Of a stretch of DNA of 64,000 nucleotides, positions 21,282-32,586 are shown piece after piece (the stretch's first letter is position 1; every line of letters starts with the position of its first letter). This DNA is from Cycas panzhihuaensis (taxonomy: Eukaryota; Cycadophyta). Where the stretch lies: assembly GCA_023213395.1 (NCBI GenBank), contig CM041465.1, positions 142,111,741-142,175,740 on the forward strand, written 5' to 3'. The position numbers and the translations under genes are program-made. Below the pieces are notes generated by a model, which was not told the origin of the DNA, did no database searches, and saw nothing but the letters and a program-made list of their open reading frames with translations.

Positions 21282-22750
21282 AGTGGTCCTTCTGTTATGG
21301 CTTTGCCTTTGTCAACTTGGTTATTTTTATATGATAGTGTTAGATGTACACACATTAGCTGGGAGACACAACTTGTATCCTCTAGGGATCTATTATCAGA
21401 TTCCAAGATTTTGAGCAATTGTTGAGCATTTCCCCTACTAAATTTATTTGATATCATCATTAAATTAGTGTGAAGGCATCTTAGAGTTAAGTCTGAGCAA
21501 CTAATCTTCATCTCCACAAATATCACATCTCTAGTGATGATGGTTTTACATTATGAAGATAGGAAAACCTTGTACCCCTTTTTATCCATAGAATATCTAA
21601 TGAAGATGCTTTTAAGGGCTCTATCCTAGAGCTGATTTCTATGTTCCTCTAAAATGTGAGTATAACAAGTAGAGCTAAAAATTTTAAAGTGGGAGATAGT
21701 GGGGGGTTGTCCATACCACATTTCATATAAAGAAAGGCCAAGCTTGGAGGGACTAATAGTATTAATGTAATACATGACAATCCAGATAACCTTGGCCTAG
21801 AGATAAATAGGAACATTCTTGTATACTAGCATCACGAGCTATGTTTATGATGGTCTTGTTCATGTACTCAACAACTCTATTCTGCTAGGGTGTATCTGCA
21901 ATAATGGTCTAATATTTGATTCCATGGTTATGCAAGTATGATTTAAACTCATTAGAGGTGTACTTACTATCATTATCAATCTTGAGTATTTTGATCTTGA
22001 ATCCTAATTCATTTTCTATATAGGCCTTGAGAGTTTTACATATGGAAAAAACTTCATCTTTCTTTGCAAGAAAAGTAATCCATACTTTCTTAGTAAAATC
22101 CAATGAAAGTAATATAGTACCACTTTTATTTCAGAGAAGGAATGGACATAGGACCATATATGTTTGAGTGTACAAGCTGCAAAGGATGGCTAGATTTTCA
22201 CTGACTGTAGGGAGAGGGTTATCTTTGGAATTTGGAAATGATACATGCTTTATATTTGAATGGATTAAAGGAGAACTTAGGCATATCAGGAATGGTGACA
22301 TATAGTTCTCTTAAGTATTCAATTTTGATATAGCCCATATCAATTCTGATATAGCCTATATAAACATACCATAGGGCTTCTTAGGATAACTTTTGAGAAG
22401 TCAAGGTCGTAGTAAAAGCAAAGTCATTATGAGCACAATTGGCTTTAGAGGATAGTGAGCCAATTAGGTAAAAATGTTTGCCATCAAGACTTTTAATCAT
22501 AACCATAGTATTGAAAAAAGAGTGAATGACATAGAAAGTCTGATTATTTGTAGTTACACTTAAATTAAATTCATAAGAGATAAGGGAGGATAAGGAGAGT
22601 ATATTCTACTTCAGAGTGGAAATATACAAAACATCAACAAGGGTAAAATCTAGAAGGTCTGAGAGTTTCAGGCAAATAGTTCTAAGTCCTTCAAATAGGT
22701 GAGATAATTTGTTAGTCATATGTACAACACCATAAAATTCAGAGTCAAAA
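21282..22750 (-). pseudogene. Element A integrase and pre-integrase
   Basis: Immediately right of element B the minus frame reads NQVDKGKAITEGPL, the start of the linker that continues at 17257, matching the linker of element C (49975-50010). Further right, 21909-22103 encodes MDFTKKVWITFLAKKDEVF and DNDSKYTSNEFKSYLHNHGIKY, the integrase core with its second Asp. The pre-integrase segment lies near 22250-22450. Stops are frequent. Confidence 0.8.
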
Positions 22751-24032
22751 TCCTAAAAAAACTAGCGATGGCAAGTCATATATTGTGTTACTTTAGTATC
22801 CATGATCTAAGATAAAGTATTTGAGATGGCACTATTGGCAACACCAAGTGATGGAGGCAAAAACAAATAAGCATAATCACAATGAACCTCAATATACTTA
22901 GTAGATCTATCAATAGCATTTGATGAAGTGGCCCTAATTCTTTAAAAGTATGCATAAGTAAATTACATTCCATCAAAAGCATCTTTGAATGAAGTATCAT
23001 CAACATTATATGCACCATAGTATTGTTGATAGTTTAGTAGTTTGTTGGTAGCAATTTTATAATTTTTGGCATAGTGTCCTTTTTTGTGACACCTTTGGCA
23101 CATAATTATTTGACTTCCAATCCCATAAGAAGTATTGAGCCATCAGGATTATCTTTGATTGCTAGATCTAAGTCTATGTTGGTTATTTTGGCCTTGGCCT
23201 TAAGACTATTTTTGTTGGTATTAGGGAGTCAATTGACTATACGGACGTTATCCTTATTGTCTACTTCTATCTATTTTATGGAAATTACCACCTCTGCAAG
23301 AGAGTTTACTTTAATTTTTGGTATAAAAATACCTTCTTCCACTTCAAAAGTAGTATCAATAGGATTTTATGTAATGGCAAAGTTAGTATAGAAGGTCCTA
23401 TCAAATTTGATAAACTTATCAACAAGAGTCTCAAAGTTCAGGGTCTTTAAAGTGCTAGTAGATTAAAGACTTCTTAGTAGATTGTTATAATCTAAGATAT
23501 GGAGACACTACTGAATCAAGAAATCCCATGTAATGCATTAATTCTTGAAGTCTTTATCAATAGCTTACTTGATGGGATGAAGGAGATTAATTATCTCACT
23601 TACATGTCTTTTTACATTTTTAATTTATTCATCTTCAGCACTAGATGAATAAATTCCAAGTCTGATTTAGTGTTAAAGTTCTTCTTAAGTACTTTAAGGA
23701 CTTTCCATGTTGTATCGTGTATGACTTCTTCAATGATATTATGCAATAAATAATCAGTGACAAGAAGTATCTATGTATAGATTTTATCATCATCAAGAAG
23801 TTCCTCTAGAGACAAGTGTGGTAACAGTGGCAACAACAATTGGTTGAGGAGTTAGAATAGCTCCTCTAAAGGCATGTGTGGTAGTGGTGGTAGTAACAAT
23901 TGGTATAAGTTGTAGATAATCTCTCTAAAGACCTTTATACTTTGCTATATTTCTAATACTAATAAACCACATATCCTAATTTTCTTTTTCTTTAAGAATG
24001 TGATTCATATTTTACTTGAACTAAGAAGACAT
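22751..24032 (-). pseudogene. Element A gag, knuckle and protease
   Basis: The start ATG is at 24030-24032 (MSS, then a stop where element C has CAA, then FK), corresponding to 45194 in C. The knuckle CQRCHKKGHYAKNY near 23060-23110 has its last Cys changed to Tyr, as in C. The protease segment IMDTKVTQYMTCHR near 22760-22805 has K in place of the active-site Gly. ORFs on the plus strand at 23074-23391 are antisense shadows. Confidence 0.75.
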
Positions 24033-25951
24033 GATGTGTTTTGAGAATGAAAGAAATAAATAAGGGACTATGAAAGTGATTGTAATAAATGACCAATTAT
24101 TGTTTATAAATAGGAGATGCAATGAAATAACGTAGCAGAAGGAAGACTAAAGAAGTGATAATGGTTGCTCAAAGATGAAAGGAGCAACTTAGAAAAAAGT
24201 TGCCAATACTTATGATAAATATTAACCTAGTATAGCAAAAATATAAAAAGCACTGTGATGAAAATTAGCCATTAACACTTGTAGAAGAATTATCTTAATT
24301 TAATAGAAATGTAATACTATGAATGTGATTGTACTATAGATCACATATTTATAAATATGTGAGTGATCAATATACAAAATCATAGGCCAATATAGAAGTT
24401 GATATCATTGGGTACACACAACTCTGAAACTCAAATGTAGGATGTATAATCAACCTAATAATCTCTAACTTGTGTTTAATATATAATTGAGGTTACTAGA
24501 GGGATACTTAGGCTTTTAGTAGAATTAAGTTATTTTTCACGTGTGATACCTACAATTATGCTTGATGATGAAATTCAAGTTAAAATGGAGCCTAGGTACT
24601 CTTAAACCTCATCTCGTTCACCAATGAGTAGCCATATACCTTCTCCAAAGAGTGGTACATGTATAGCCACAACTATAATGGATATTGGACTATTAGGATG
24701 ATCCCTAATTGAGGCATAATGGTATAGTTAACTAACCCTCACCAATGTTCCAATTAAGTCTAGTCTCAATTTAAAATCTACACCTCCTTTATGGCACGGT
24801 ATTCTACCAACTAAGGTATCTCAGCCTTGGCGAGTATGTATACAAACACAAGATGGTAGAAAATGACATATGCAATGCATTCTTTTTAGGGAGAGTGAAA
24901 AGATTATCAAATTTATATCAAACATATATGTAACTAAAAATGTAGTAACTTTAGATGGATCAAATGAAATGTTGAGAAGTTAGGTGAGGGCACCGGATAT
25001 TGCTTCGATTCAAATGTTTTTCCACTCATTTTTACAATGAGTTTTGAAGCCTTAAAGAAAAGAAAAAAAAATTCTTCACATTTTTTTTCTTAATAAAAAA
25101 TAATTTTCACTAAAATAGCAATAAATTTCTCCTATGGTAACGAAATTGAATGCTACTTTTGCATTGAAAATTAAACTCAAAACCACATCTTTAGTAAGTG
25201 GAATCGGGTTGAAATGAGTTTTGTAGAATTTTTGGCACCCCTACACAGTGGATAGAATATATTTTTACAAAATTCTTACTGAAAATAACCACTATTCACT
25301 AAAAAAATAATAACTTTCTCTTATGACAATAAAATTAAATGTCATTTTTTGCACTGGAAACTAGACTTAAAGCCATATCTTCAAAAATTAGAATCATGTC
25401 AATTAGAGTTCTGTGAAATTTTTAGTAGACCTATGAAGTTAAGTAAGTAGATTTTTATTTTTGTAGAAAATCTAACTTATAAATATCTCATCAACAAATA
25501 AAATTTCAATTATTTTTTGATCACTAGGATCCCAATATGGGTAAGATGAGAGTATAAGATGATGGATATTATAAATGGCTTCAAATATTTAACAAAATAG
25601 GCAACACCTTCTCTTACAAACATTTTCCTTTATAAATCTAAATACTAGAAAAATTTTGACAGTATTTCCCCTTGTTAGATAGATAAAAAAAGAGAAAAGA
25701 AAAGAAGAATAAGAAATGAATAAATGGCTACTAAAGGATTAGAATCCTTAAGCTTTATAATTCCTTGTATTATGCTTCTAAAACCTATAAAAGAGAAAGG
25801 AGGAAAAGTAAATAATACTAAATGTATTATGATGAAAACTTGAAATTTTTTCTAAATCTACTTATGTAATCTCTATTTACCACATGGATTGTGGGGGAGA
25901 AGGAAGTGATGGCTCTATTACAAGTGCAAGTGAGGAATATGATGCAAGCTA
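24033..25951 (-). other. Element A untranslated leader (~1.9 kb)
   Basis: Parts align with the leader of element C: minus-strand GGTATATGGCTACTCATTGG near 24640 matches 44803-44825 of C, and the flanking blocks stay collinear. No gag-pol homology or convincing ORF is present. AT-rich stretches at 25050-25450 contain imprecise repeats. Confidence 0.6.
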
Positions 25952-25963
25952 GCTCTGATACAA
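25952..25963 (-). other. Primer binding site of element A
   Basis: On the minus strand TTGTATCAGAGC lies two bases inside the LTR end, as in element C. It is the initiator-Met type with one G-to-T change. Confidence 0.75.
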
Positions 25964-25965
25964 TA

Positions 25966-26273
25966 TTAAAGAAGTGGATCTAGCCTTCATCTTCATGCAC
26001 TATACATAAAGGTAAACATAAGACTAAGAGAAACATGAGAGAAAAAGAGCAGCTATTATAAAATGGGAAGGTAAGAATGAGCCTCCTCCATTGAGCTTTT
26101 GCTTTATATTAATGAAAGAATACATTAGAGTTAAGGTTTTCCCTAATGAGATCAAATTATACATAATATATGTGAAAGTTCATTTCACTTAAGTGATCTA
26201 ATTTAAAGTTTACTTAAGATATTTTTAAGAATAATAAACTAATGCAATGATCTTGTGGCATTAACTTATTTCA
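25966..26273 (-). repeat. 5' LTR of element A (308 bp)
   Basis: On the minus strand it starts TGAAATAAGTTAATGCC and ends near CCACTTCTTTAA. It pairs with 14724-15026 and is more distantly related to the 312-bp LTRs of element C. Confidence 0.88.
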
Positions 26274-26585
26274 AGGAAGGCCACCTAAGCCCTAAAGAAG
26301 CATTGACATTAAAAAATAATAATAAAAGGAGTCGATGCAATACACCTTAGAGAACCCTATTAGTAATAACAAATAGAATGAAAAATCTAGAGACCTTAAA
26401 AATCATATATCATATTGTAACAAAGTAGTGGCTCTTATAAATTTAAGAAGTACTCATAACCTTATTAGATTATAAATCACATTGAATGTAGGACTACATG
26501 CCCAACAAAAATACAAAGGTGAAAGCCTTTTCACCCAAAAAAATAATGTTATAAGATGAATTATAATTTCCTCTCCTTTCCCTAT
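26274..26585 (+). repeat. ~300-bp direct repeat R, right copy
   Basis: It begins AGGAAGGCCACC immediately after the LTR and ends near CTTTCCCTAT, matching 14424-14723. A ~12-base A/T-rich insertion accounts for most of the length difference. Confidence 0.85.
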
Positions 26586-27199
26586 AAGGCATAAATATAG
26601 TTCTAAGAGTACATTGGTTGTAAACCCTTGAAATGTATAATAACAACAACATTAAAAATTTTATTAGATTCAACTAGAATGGAGCCTGATATACTCTATA
26701 AGGTATTAAAATATCCCTACTTTTAGATGAATCAATAAAAAAAGGACATATTATCTCTATTATATATTTATAGTTTCTTGAAGAAATAAAGAAAGAAGGC
26801 CCCCTAAACTCAAAGAAAATATGGGTAGCTCATCACAATACTGTGGATCCCTACAAATGAATGCCAATCCTACTAAGGGATATATAAGAACATTCCATCA
26901 TTTAATCAACCCACTTTGTATGAGCTTCATAACTAAAATTATTTTTGTACACCTAATGGATCAAACCATTATCAACATAATAGTTGATAATTACCCCCAA
27001 TATTGTAAAAGCAATCAATGATATAAAGGACTATTATTTAATTTATTAAATGAGGAGAGAAAATTTCTCATATAAATACATCATGTATACATAAAAGGCC
27101 TAATGTATATTGGCCAAGTGTCATAAGTACATCAAAGAGGGGTTAGACACATAACCTTGAGTTTTACTTTATAAACCATAAAAGATAAAGCATTATTAT
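26586..27199. repeat. Flank and probable 3' LTR of element H (left edge undefined)
   Basis: From about 27209 leftward the minus strand begins TATTATAATAATAATAATGC right after CTAAGAGAGGG, a polypurine-like run at the end of the H coding region, so an H LTR should extend left from there. No second copy is in the window, so its outer end cannot be set. The 66-codon plus ORF at 26821-27021 has no recognisable motif. Confidence 0.35.
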
Positions 27200-27214
27200 T
27201 ATTATAATACCCTC

Positions 27215-28930
27215 TCTTAGTGTTTTATCTTTTGTTTTCAACTCTAAGCAGTTGCCTTAGATATTAAAATTTAATTTTTGGAAGAGCTTTGGTGAAGATA
27301 TCCATGAGTTGTTCTCTACTACCATAGTATAATAAGTTTATTTCTTTGCGTTAAACTTTTTCTCTAATAAAGTGATGGTACACTTCAATGTATTTAATTC
27401 TTGTATAAAATACTAGATTTTTTGTTAATTTAATAACACTTTGGTTATAAAAAAAAAAAAATTGTGAGTTTCTTTTATTTTTTCTTCAAGTCCTTGAGTA
27501 GTTGTTTGATTTATACACCTTCACATATTGCACTTACAATAACTTTGTATTCTACTTCTATGGATGATAGTGCTATTATAGATTATTTTTCACTACTATA
27601 GGAGATAATTGTAAATCTAAGTGAGAAGTAGTATCCTATGGTAGATTTCTATTCCTACTTATTTCCTACCTAATTTAAATCACTATACTCAATTAGTTGA
27701 TGGTTTGCAGTTTGAGTATATATTAGACCCATTATTTGAGTTCCTTTGATATACCTGAGAATTCTTTTAGTAGCCTTCCAGTGATAATTTTGGATGTTGC
27801 ATATACTTAGAAATGATTCTTAGTAAATATGAGATATCTAGTCTTATTATTATGATATATATAAGCCTATCTATCAACTATCTATATAGTGTTCCATCTA
27901 TAGTATGACCATTATCAACTGTATTTAGAATGCATCCTATTTCCATTAGAGTGGCATATCTATTGTAGTCTTCTATTCTAAAATTTTTTAAAAGTTTTTT
28001 CATATATTTTATCTAGGATATAAAAACACATCCTTTTGTTAGATTACTTCAAGTCCTAATTAATAATATAGTAAATCCATATTTGTCATTTTAAATTGAT
28101 TCTCCATTTAATGTTTGATTTAATAGATTGTTTTATCAATATTTTCTATAACTATCATGTTACTATATAGACTACAATGATAGTTATTTGATTGTCTTTA
28201 TTTATTTTGATATAGAGACATGGGTCAGAATCACATCTAGGAAAGGTTATTTGTCATAGATATTGATCTAACTTTGCACATTATGCTCTAGGTGCTTATT
28301 TTAGACTATACAAGGCCTTTTTTAACTTGCAGACAAGATGTTTTTAACCACTTTTTATATATCCTATTGGTTGATATATGTAGACTTCTTTAATTAGATT
28401 TTCATTTAACAAGGCACTTTTGATATTAAGTTGAATAATTTTCTAATTATTTTATGCTACTATTGCTATCACTATTTGTAAAATGATTAATTTGTCTAGT
28501 AGTAAAAAAGTTTCTTCATAGTCTATAGATTCAGTTTGAGGATAGTCTTTTACAACTAGTCTTGCATTATATCTTTTGACAGAACTATATGATTTCTTTA
28601 TTTTGTAGACCCATTTACAATCAACAATGGGTTTATTTGTAGGATCATCTACTAACTCCTAAGTTTTATTTCTCTTAAAGTCTTTGATTTCTTTATCCAT
28701 GGCTTTCTACGATTCTAGATAATTGTATGCTTCTAAAAAATTCTCTGATTCAATTAAACACAATAAACTTTGATGTTTCTATGACCTAGTTCTATGATAA
28801 AAAATAGTTCCTTTGGAATCATCAAGTGTTTTAATGTACCATTTAGGTAATTTTTTAAAAAATTCATAACTACTGCTCTAAGATAAGCTTTGTTCCTCCT
28901 CTGATATATTTTATTTTTCTTTAATTACTT
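27215..28930 (-). pseudogene. Element H reverse transcriptase and RNase H
   Basis: Degraded copia RT and RNase H can be followed: the QIDV-type block near 28420, LYIKINKDNQ near 28230, and RILRYIKGTQIMGL-like sequence near 27750. The usual Y-V-D-D catalytic box near 28170 is destroyed by a small indel. Dense stops make exact borders impossible. Confidence 0.6.
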
Positions 28931-29069
28931 GTGTCTATTATGAGACATTATCTTCTTGAAGCTTACTATCTAATATATCTTCTTCTGTAATAGTGATTTC
29001 AAAAATTTCTTTGATTGGTAGATCTTTCTGAATGCTCCCTTTAATTTATATGTATCCTTGACTTTCTTT

Positions 29070-29890
29070 TCAATTATCTTGTTCATCAAATATTACATTT
29101 CTACTTATATAGATCATGTTTGTTTTCATATCTATGCATCTATATGCTTTGGATTGACTACTATATCCAACCATTATATATTCTAAATATTTTTCATCTA
29201 ACTTTGTTCTTCTTTTAGTAGGAATATGGACATAAGCTTTACTTCTAAAAAATTTAATATTACTTATATTTGGTTTTCTGCTTGACCATGTTTCTTTAGG
29301 AGTTATCTTATCCAAAGCTTGAGTTGGGCTTATGTTAATAAGATAAACTACTATGTTGTCTGCTTCTACTCAGTATGCTTTTATTAATCCATTTTTACTG
29401 ATCATACTTCTTAACATCTCTATAATTATTCTATTTATATGTTCTCCTACTCCATTTGATTGAGGTAGATATGGAGTAGTTAGTTATTTTTGTATTATGT
29501 TCCCTTTATAAAATAGATAGAATTCATTTGAGTTATATTTACTTCCTCTGTTTAAATAAAGAATTTTAATCTTATATTCACTTTCTAATTCAACTTGTAC
29601 TTTAAAATCTGTAAAATAATTTAGGACTTTAGATTTGCTAGAGAGAAAGTAAATCCAAGATTTTATGGAGAAATCATCAATGAATGTAAGAAATTACCTA
29701 GCACCATTTATTGAGTTTGGTATTATTGGTCTATATAAATATATATGAATTAATTCTAATTTCTTTTATTCTCTTGATATGCTTTGTTGAAAAGGAATAC
29801 GATGATTTTTTCCCATTATACAACTTTTATATACAAATTATTCAAAAGACATGCCAGGTAATCCATCCACCATATTAGACTTTTTTAGTA
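29070..29890 (-). pseudogene. Element H integrase
   Basis: An open 81-codon stretch (29070-29315) carries the segment after the catalytic core: PKETWSSRKPNISNIKFF, then RRTKLDEKYLEYIMVGYSS and NMIYISRNVIFDE, the typical copia integrase tail. The core (29320-29860) is readable only in pieces, with QNGVGEHINRIIIEML near 29435 retaining the Glu region. Confidence 0.7.
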
Positions 29891-29891
29891 A

Positions 29892-30370
29892 TTATAATCT
29901 TTTATTTGCAATATACCCATTCTTAGAATGCCAAATTTTATTAACAATGATATTAGCAGTAGAGGATTTTACATAAGTATTAGACAAAATAGATGTTGAA
30001 ATCAATTTATAGAGATTATCGATTTTAATCCCTTTTTCTATTATGATACCATTTTTCTTTATATCATAAATATGACAACTTCCATCTATATTAAACATGA
30101 CCTATAGTCATTTTTTTTCAATTAAGATACAAATAATATATATATATTTTAAATAAGTATATATAAAATGTCTCCAAATTTTTTATTTTTTTATCAGTTT
30201 CAACAGCTACAATACATTTTCCTTTGATTTGTAGAGGGAAGTTATCACCAAGCTTAACATATTTTTTAAGGAAATATAGTCATAGTATTTTAAACTATTT
30301 CTTCTTATCGATCATATGGTTTACTACCCTTGAATCTATATACTAGTATTCATTGTTGTTAGGGTATATA
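29892..30370 (-). pseudogene. Element H protease and pre-integrase
   Basis: The 68-codon stretch at 29892-30098 contains the end of the protease core (GSCHIYDIKKNGIIIEKG) and the pre-integrase motif IWHSKNGYIANKRL. Near 30320-30350 YIDSRVVNHM corresponds to the active site D-S-G with the Gly changed to Arg. Confidence 0.65.
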
Positions 30371-30399
30371 AAAAGAGCTGTAATGAATGTAATTTCTTC

Positions 30400-31375
30400 C
30401 TATTCTTCTTCTTACTCTTTGTTGTAGTGCCCCTCTACTCTTTTTCCTCTCTAAATCTCATCTTGGTTCTATGGATACTAATTTGAGGAGTGTCATATTC
30501 TCCCATAATAAAAATAATTTTATGATCTCTATAATCTATATTCACTAAATAAGTGCCCATACCTTTTGTAATGAAAATATTCTTTGGTTTCTTTAGTCTT
30601 CCTTTTACACCCTAGGAACCTCTACCACATCCTTTTGGTGAAAATTTTGATTTATTTGGAGATCTAGCCCATCCTCTAATGTTTTTGCCAAATCTTTTCC
30701 ACATGTTCCTTGGTCTTCCTTTACCTTCCAAAGTTAACTTTGATGTAAATACTTCCTCTAAGTATACGCCTTCATTATATTATCTATTTCTTTGTTCTTA
30801 TTGAAGTATATAACTTCTTAATGTATCAAAAGATATATTTGCAATATGGCCTCCTATGGTAAGAGTATTTATTATAGTATCAAATGATTTTGATAATTTA
30901 TTAATAATTATCCATAAAGTTTAGTATTCGTTAGAGTTTCACCTATAGAATCAGCTATTTTTTATTTCAACAATCTTGGTTATAAAATCAGTTACTATCT
31001 CTTATTCCTTAAGATAAATTCTATATAATTACTTCCTAAGTGAGATGATTTGTGTTTCGTTTTTCCTACTGTATAATAAGGCTAAAAAATTCTAAGTTTG
31101 AGATAATGATATGATAGAATTGGTATAACTTATTATAATATCTCCTATAGATAGAAAAATTGTAGATAGGGCCACTATCTCTTTCTTCTCAACTACCTAT
31201 GAGTGTAACATCAATTGGCTTAGTTTCTTTTCCTATCACTATTTTTGAAGCATTCTTTATCATTAATAATCTCTATATTTTTACTTACCAAATGTTATAG
31301 TTTTATCTCTTTAATTTATTTTCTTCACAAAGATATAATCAGGAGGCTATTTTTGAGAAAATATTGATATTTAAA
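30400..31375 (-). pseudogene. Element H gag remnant
   Basis: The interval between the protease and the array boundary is homologous in position to copia gag and includes weak UBN2-like text (SNLEFFSLII, near 31090). Stops occur every 20-40 codons, so the call rests mainly on synteny with the downstream pol domains. Confidence 0.45.
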
Positions 31376-31380
31376 GGTGC
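31376..31380. repeat. Target-site duplication of the D/F array, left copy (GGTGC)
   Basis: GGTGC directly precedes the first array LTR at 31381. The identical GGTGC at 63522-63526 directly follows the last LTR, so the whole 32-kb array behaves as a single insertion. Confidence 0.9.
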
Positions 31381-31714
31381 TATTGGAATAATTCCCATTA
31401 AGACTTATATTTGCCTAGGGTTAGTTGCCCACATTAGGGTGATAACCTAGATATTAGTAGAGATATAATGGTAGCTCTATGTCAAGCCTTAGCCACACTT
31501 AATCACACCTTGTTAGATATTAGTAGCATCTTTTTCAACATTTGTTAATGCTAGTCAATAGTGGATATTGAGTGGTGTGCCATCCCACTCATATCCCATC
31601 TATTTATTAATGGGGTTTAAAGACCCTTATATTTATTAATTCCATTATTCTACCAGGTTAATAGTTAACTCTCTCATATATTCTCTCTATTCCCTCTATC
31701 ATTTGATTCCATCA
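31381..31714 (+). repeat. Array LTR 1 (5' LTR of unit D, 334 bp)
   Basis: It begins TATTGGAATAATTCCC and ends GATTCCATCA. Shared blocks with the other two array LTRs include GATAACCTAGATATTRG and CTCTCTATTCC. The start is TA, not the canonical TG, in all three copies. Confidence 0.9.
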
Positions 31715-31728
31715 TTTAGTATTAGAGC
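31715..31728 (+). other. Primer binding site of unit D
   Basis: TTTAGTATTAGAGC directly follows the LTR. It is the initiator-Met type with two transition changes from TGGTATCAGAGC. Confidence 0.85.
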
Positions 31729-32277
31729 TTAGTTCAAGAATTTTGAGTTTAGTTTAGGCATTCTAGGTTATAGAAGTGATTATTTAGATCCAAAGTTTGA
31801 GAAGCTATCAGGAGCCTCATTCAAAGCTATGAAGGAGTTGTGAAGAGCTCATTGTTGTACACGTTTATTAGTATACATACACCTTTCTATTGGTTTAATA
31901 CATCATTTATATTATTTGTGACTCTCACATTTACTTTTCTTTCATTTAAGTATGTAATATCACTATATTTGAACAATAGAGCTCCTATGACATTTAGTTA
32001 GAAGTTTGTTTTGTGCATGTGAATCTACTAGTTTGTCTATACTAGGAATCAATCAAAAGCCATTATATGTCCATCTATTCTAGCCATTATACACCTTATA
32101 GTTTCATACTAAAGGACTAGAAAACTACTGTTAATGGCCTATTTCTAGCCTATTCACCTATTGGAAAGCTAACTCCCTCTATTGAAGGTCTTCTTTCATT
32201 CTATTCATTTATAGGGAAGATTATTTCAACTTGCATTTGCTTATCTATATCCTTGCTTCGCTCTCATTTGTGAAGAT

Positions 32278-32586
32278 ATGCTATTACTTACTACTATATT
32301 AATCTTTGTACCTCTACTGTCTCTATGTACATTATCAAAATATTTTATAAACCTTACAAAGTATTTACATCCCCTAACCTTAAAATCTTCAGTCTGGTGC
32401 TCTCCCAATGGAGCCATCCCTATAGATATCATAATATTTGTGCCTTATTTTGTATGTCTCATCTCTAGTAGCTGGTCTTTCCTTATCTATGCCTTGTGCC
32501 TCTTTATAACTAATATAATATTTGTGTTTGAACAATTAAATTCATCTTATAGCTCCATTGGTATATTTGTGCATCATTTCTCTTAG
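32278..32586 (+). CDS. Leader ORF of unit D, hypothetical (102 aa), counterpart in F-1
   Basis: This hydrophobic 102-codon ORF starts MLLLTTILIF and contains NLTKYLHP, SPNGAIPIDIIIFVP and LNSSYSSIGI. The F-1 leader has a matching ORF at 53567-53935 with the same start and the same blocks. It overlaps, in antisense, the tRNA-Phe-like module, so part of its sequence conservation comes from that. It resembles no protein family I know. I list it because both copies are open where the neighbouring gag-pol is not; it may still be chance. Confidence 0.25.
   Translation: MLLLTTILIFVPLLSLCTLSKYFINLTKYLHPLTLKSSVWCSPNGAIPIDIIIFVPYFVCLISSSWSFLIYALCLFITNIIFVFEQLNSSYSSIGIFVHHFS
32352..32423 (-). ncRNA. 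tRNA-Phe-like (SINE-like) module in unit D leader
   Basis: The minus strand reads GGGATGGCTCCATTGGGAGAG then CCAGACTGAAGATTTTAAGG. This matches the 5' half and anticodon arm of plant tRNA-Phe(GAA), including the GAA anticodon region and a box A-like GGCTCCATTGG. The T-arm (box B) region is present only as a weak match. The F-1 copy at 53641-53712 is closer to tRNA-Phe, so the module was in the ancestral element. It could be a SINE head or a captured tRNA relic. Confidence 0.6.

Larger units (their letters stand above)
14724..26273 (-). mobile_element. Element A: Ty1/copia retrotransposon, family F2, interrupted by element B
   Basis: Minus-strand order from the right is 5' LTR (25966-26273), primer site, ~1.9-kb leader, gag, knuckle, protease, integrase, [element B], reverse transcriptase, RNase H, 3' untranslated region, 3' LTR (14724-15026). 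Without B and its target duplication it is about 7.5 kb, close to the ~7.6 kb of element C once E is removed. A and C share LTR, leader, coding and 3' untranslated homology, so they are one family. Both A LTRs have drifted strongly and the genes are full of stops. Confidence 0.9.
27200..31380 (-). mobile_element. Element H: Ty1/copia retrotransposon, further family, interrupted near its gag start
   Basis: Minus-strand order from the right is gag, protease, pre-integrase, integrase, reverse transcriptase and RNase H, ending in KALPKINF-like sequence and a polypurine run near 27215. The gag start is cut at 31380 by the D/F array, and the target continues at 63522. It is the most AT-rich and decayed element here. 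Its sequence is not close to F1, F2 or G. Confidence 0.75.

Noticed and set aside
24781-24832. tRNA-like sequence on the minus strand (CTTAGTTGGTAGAATACCGTGCC)
   Set aside because: It has a box A-like core but no T arm. It lies in the F2 leader, which is broadly collinear with that of C, where the tRNA-like core is not kept.
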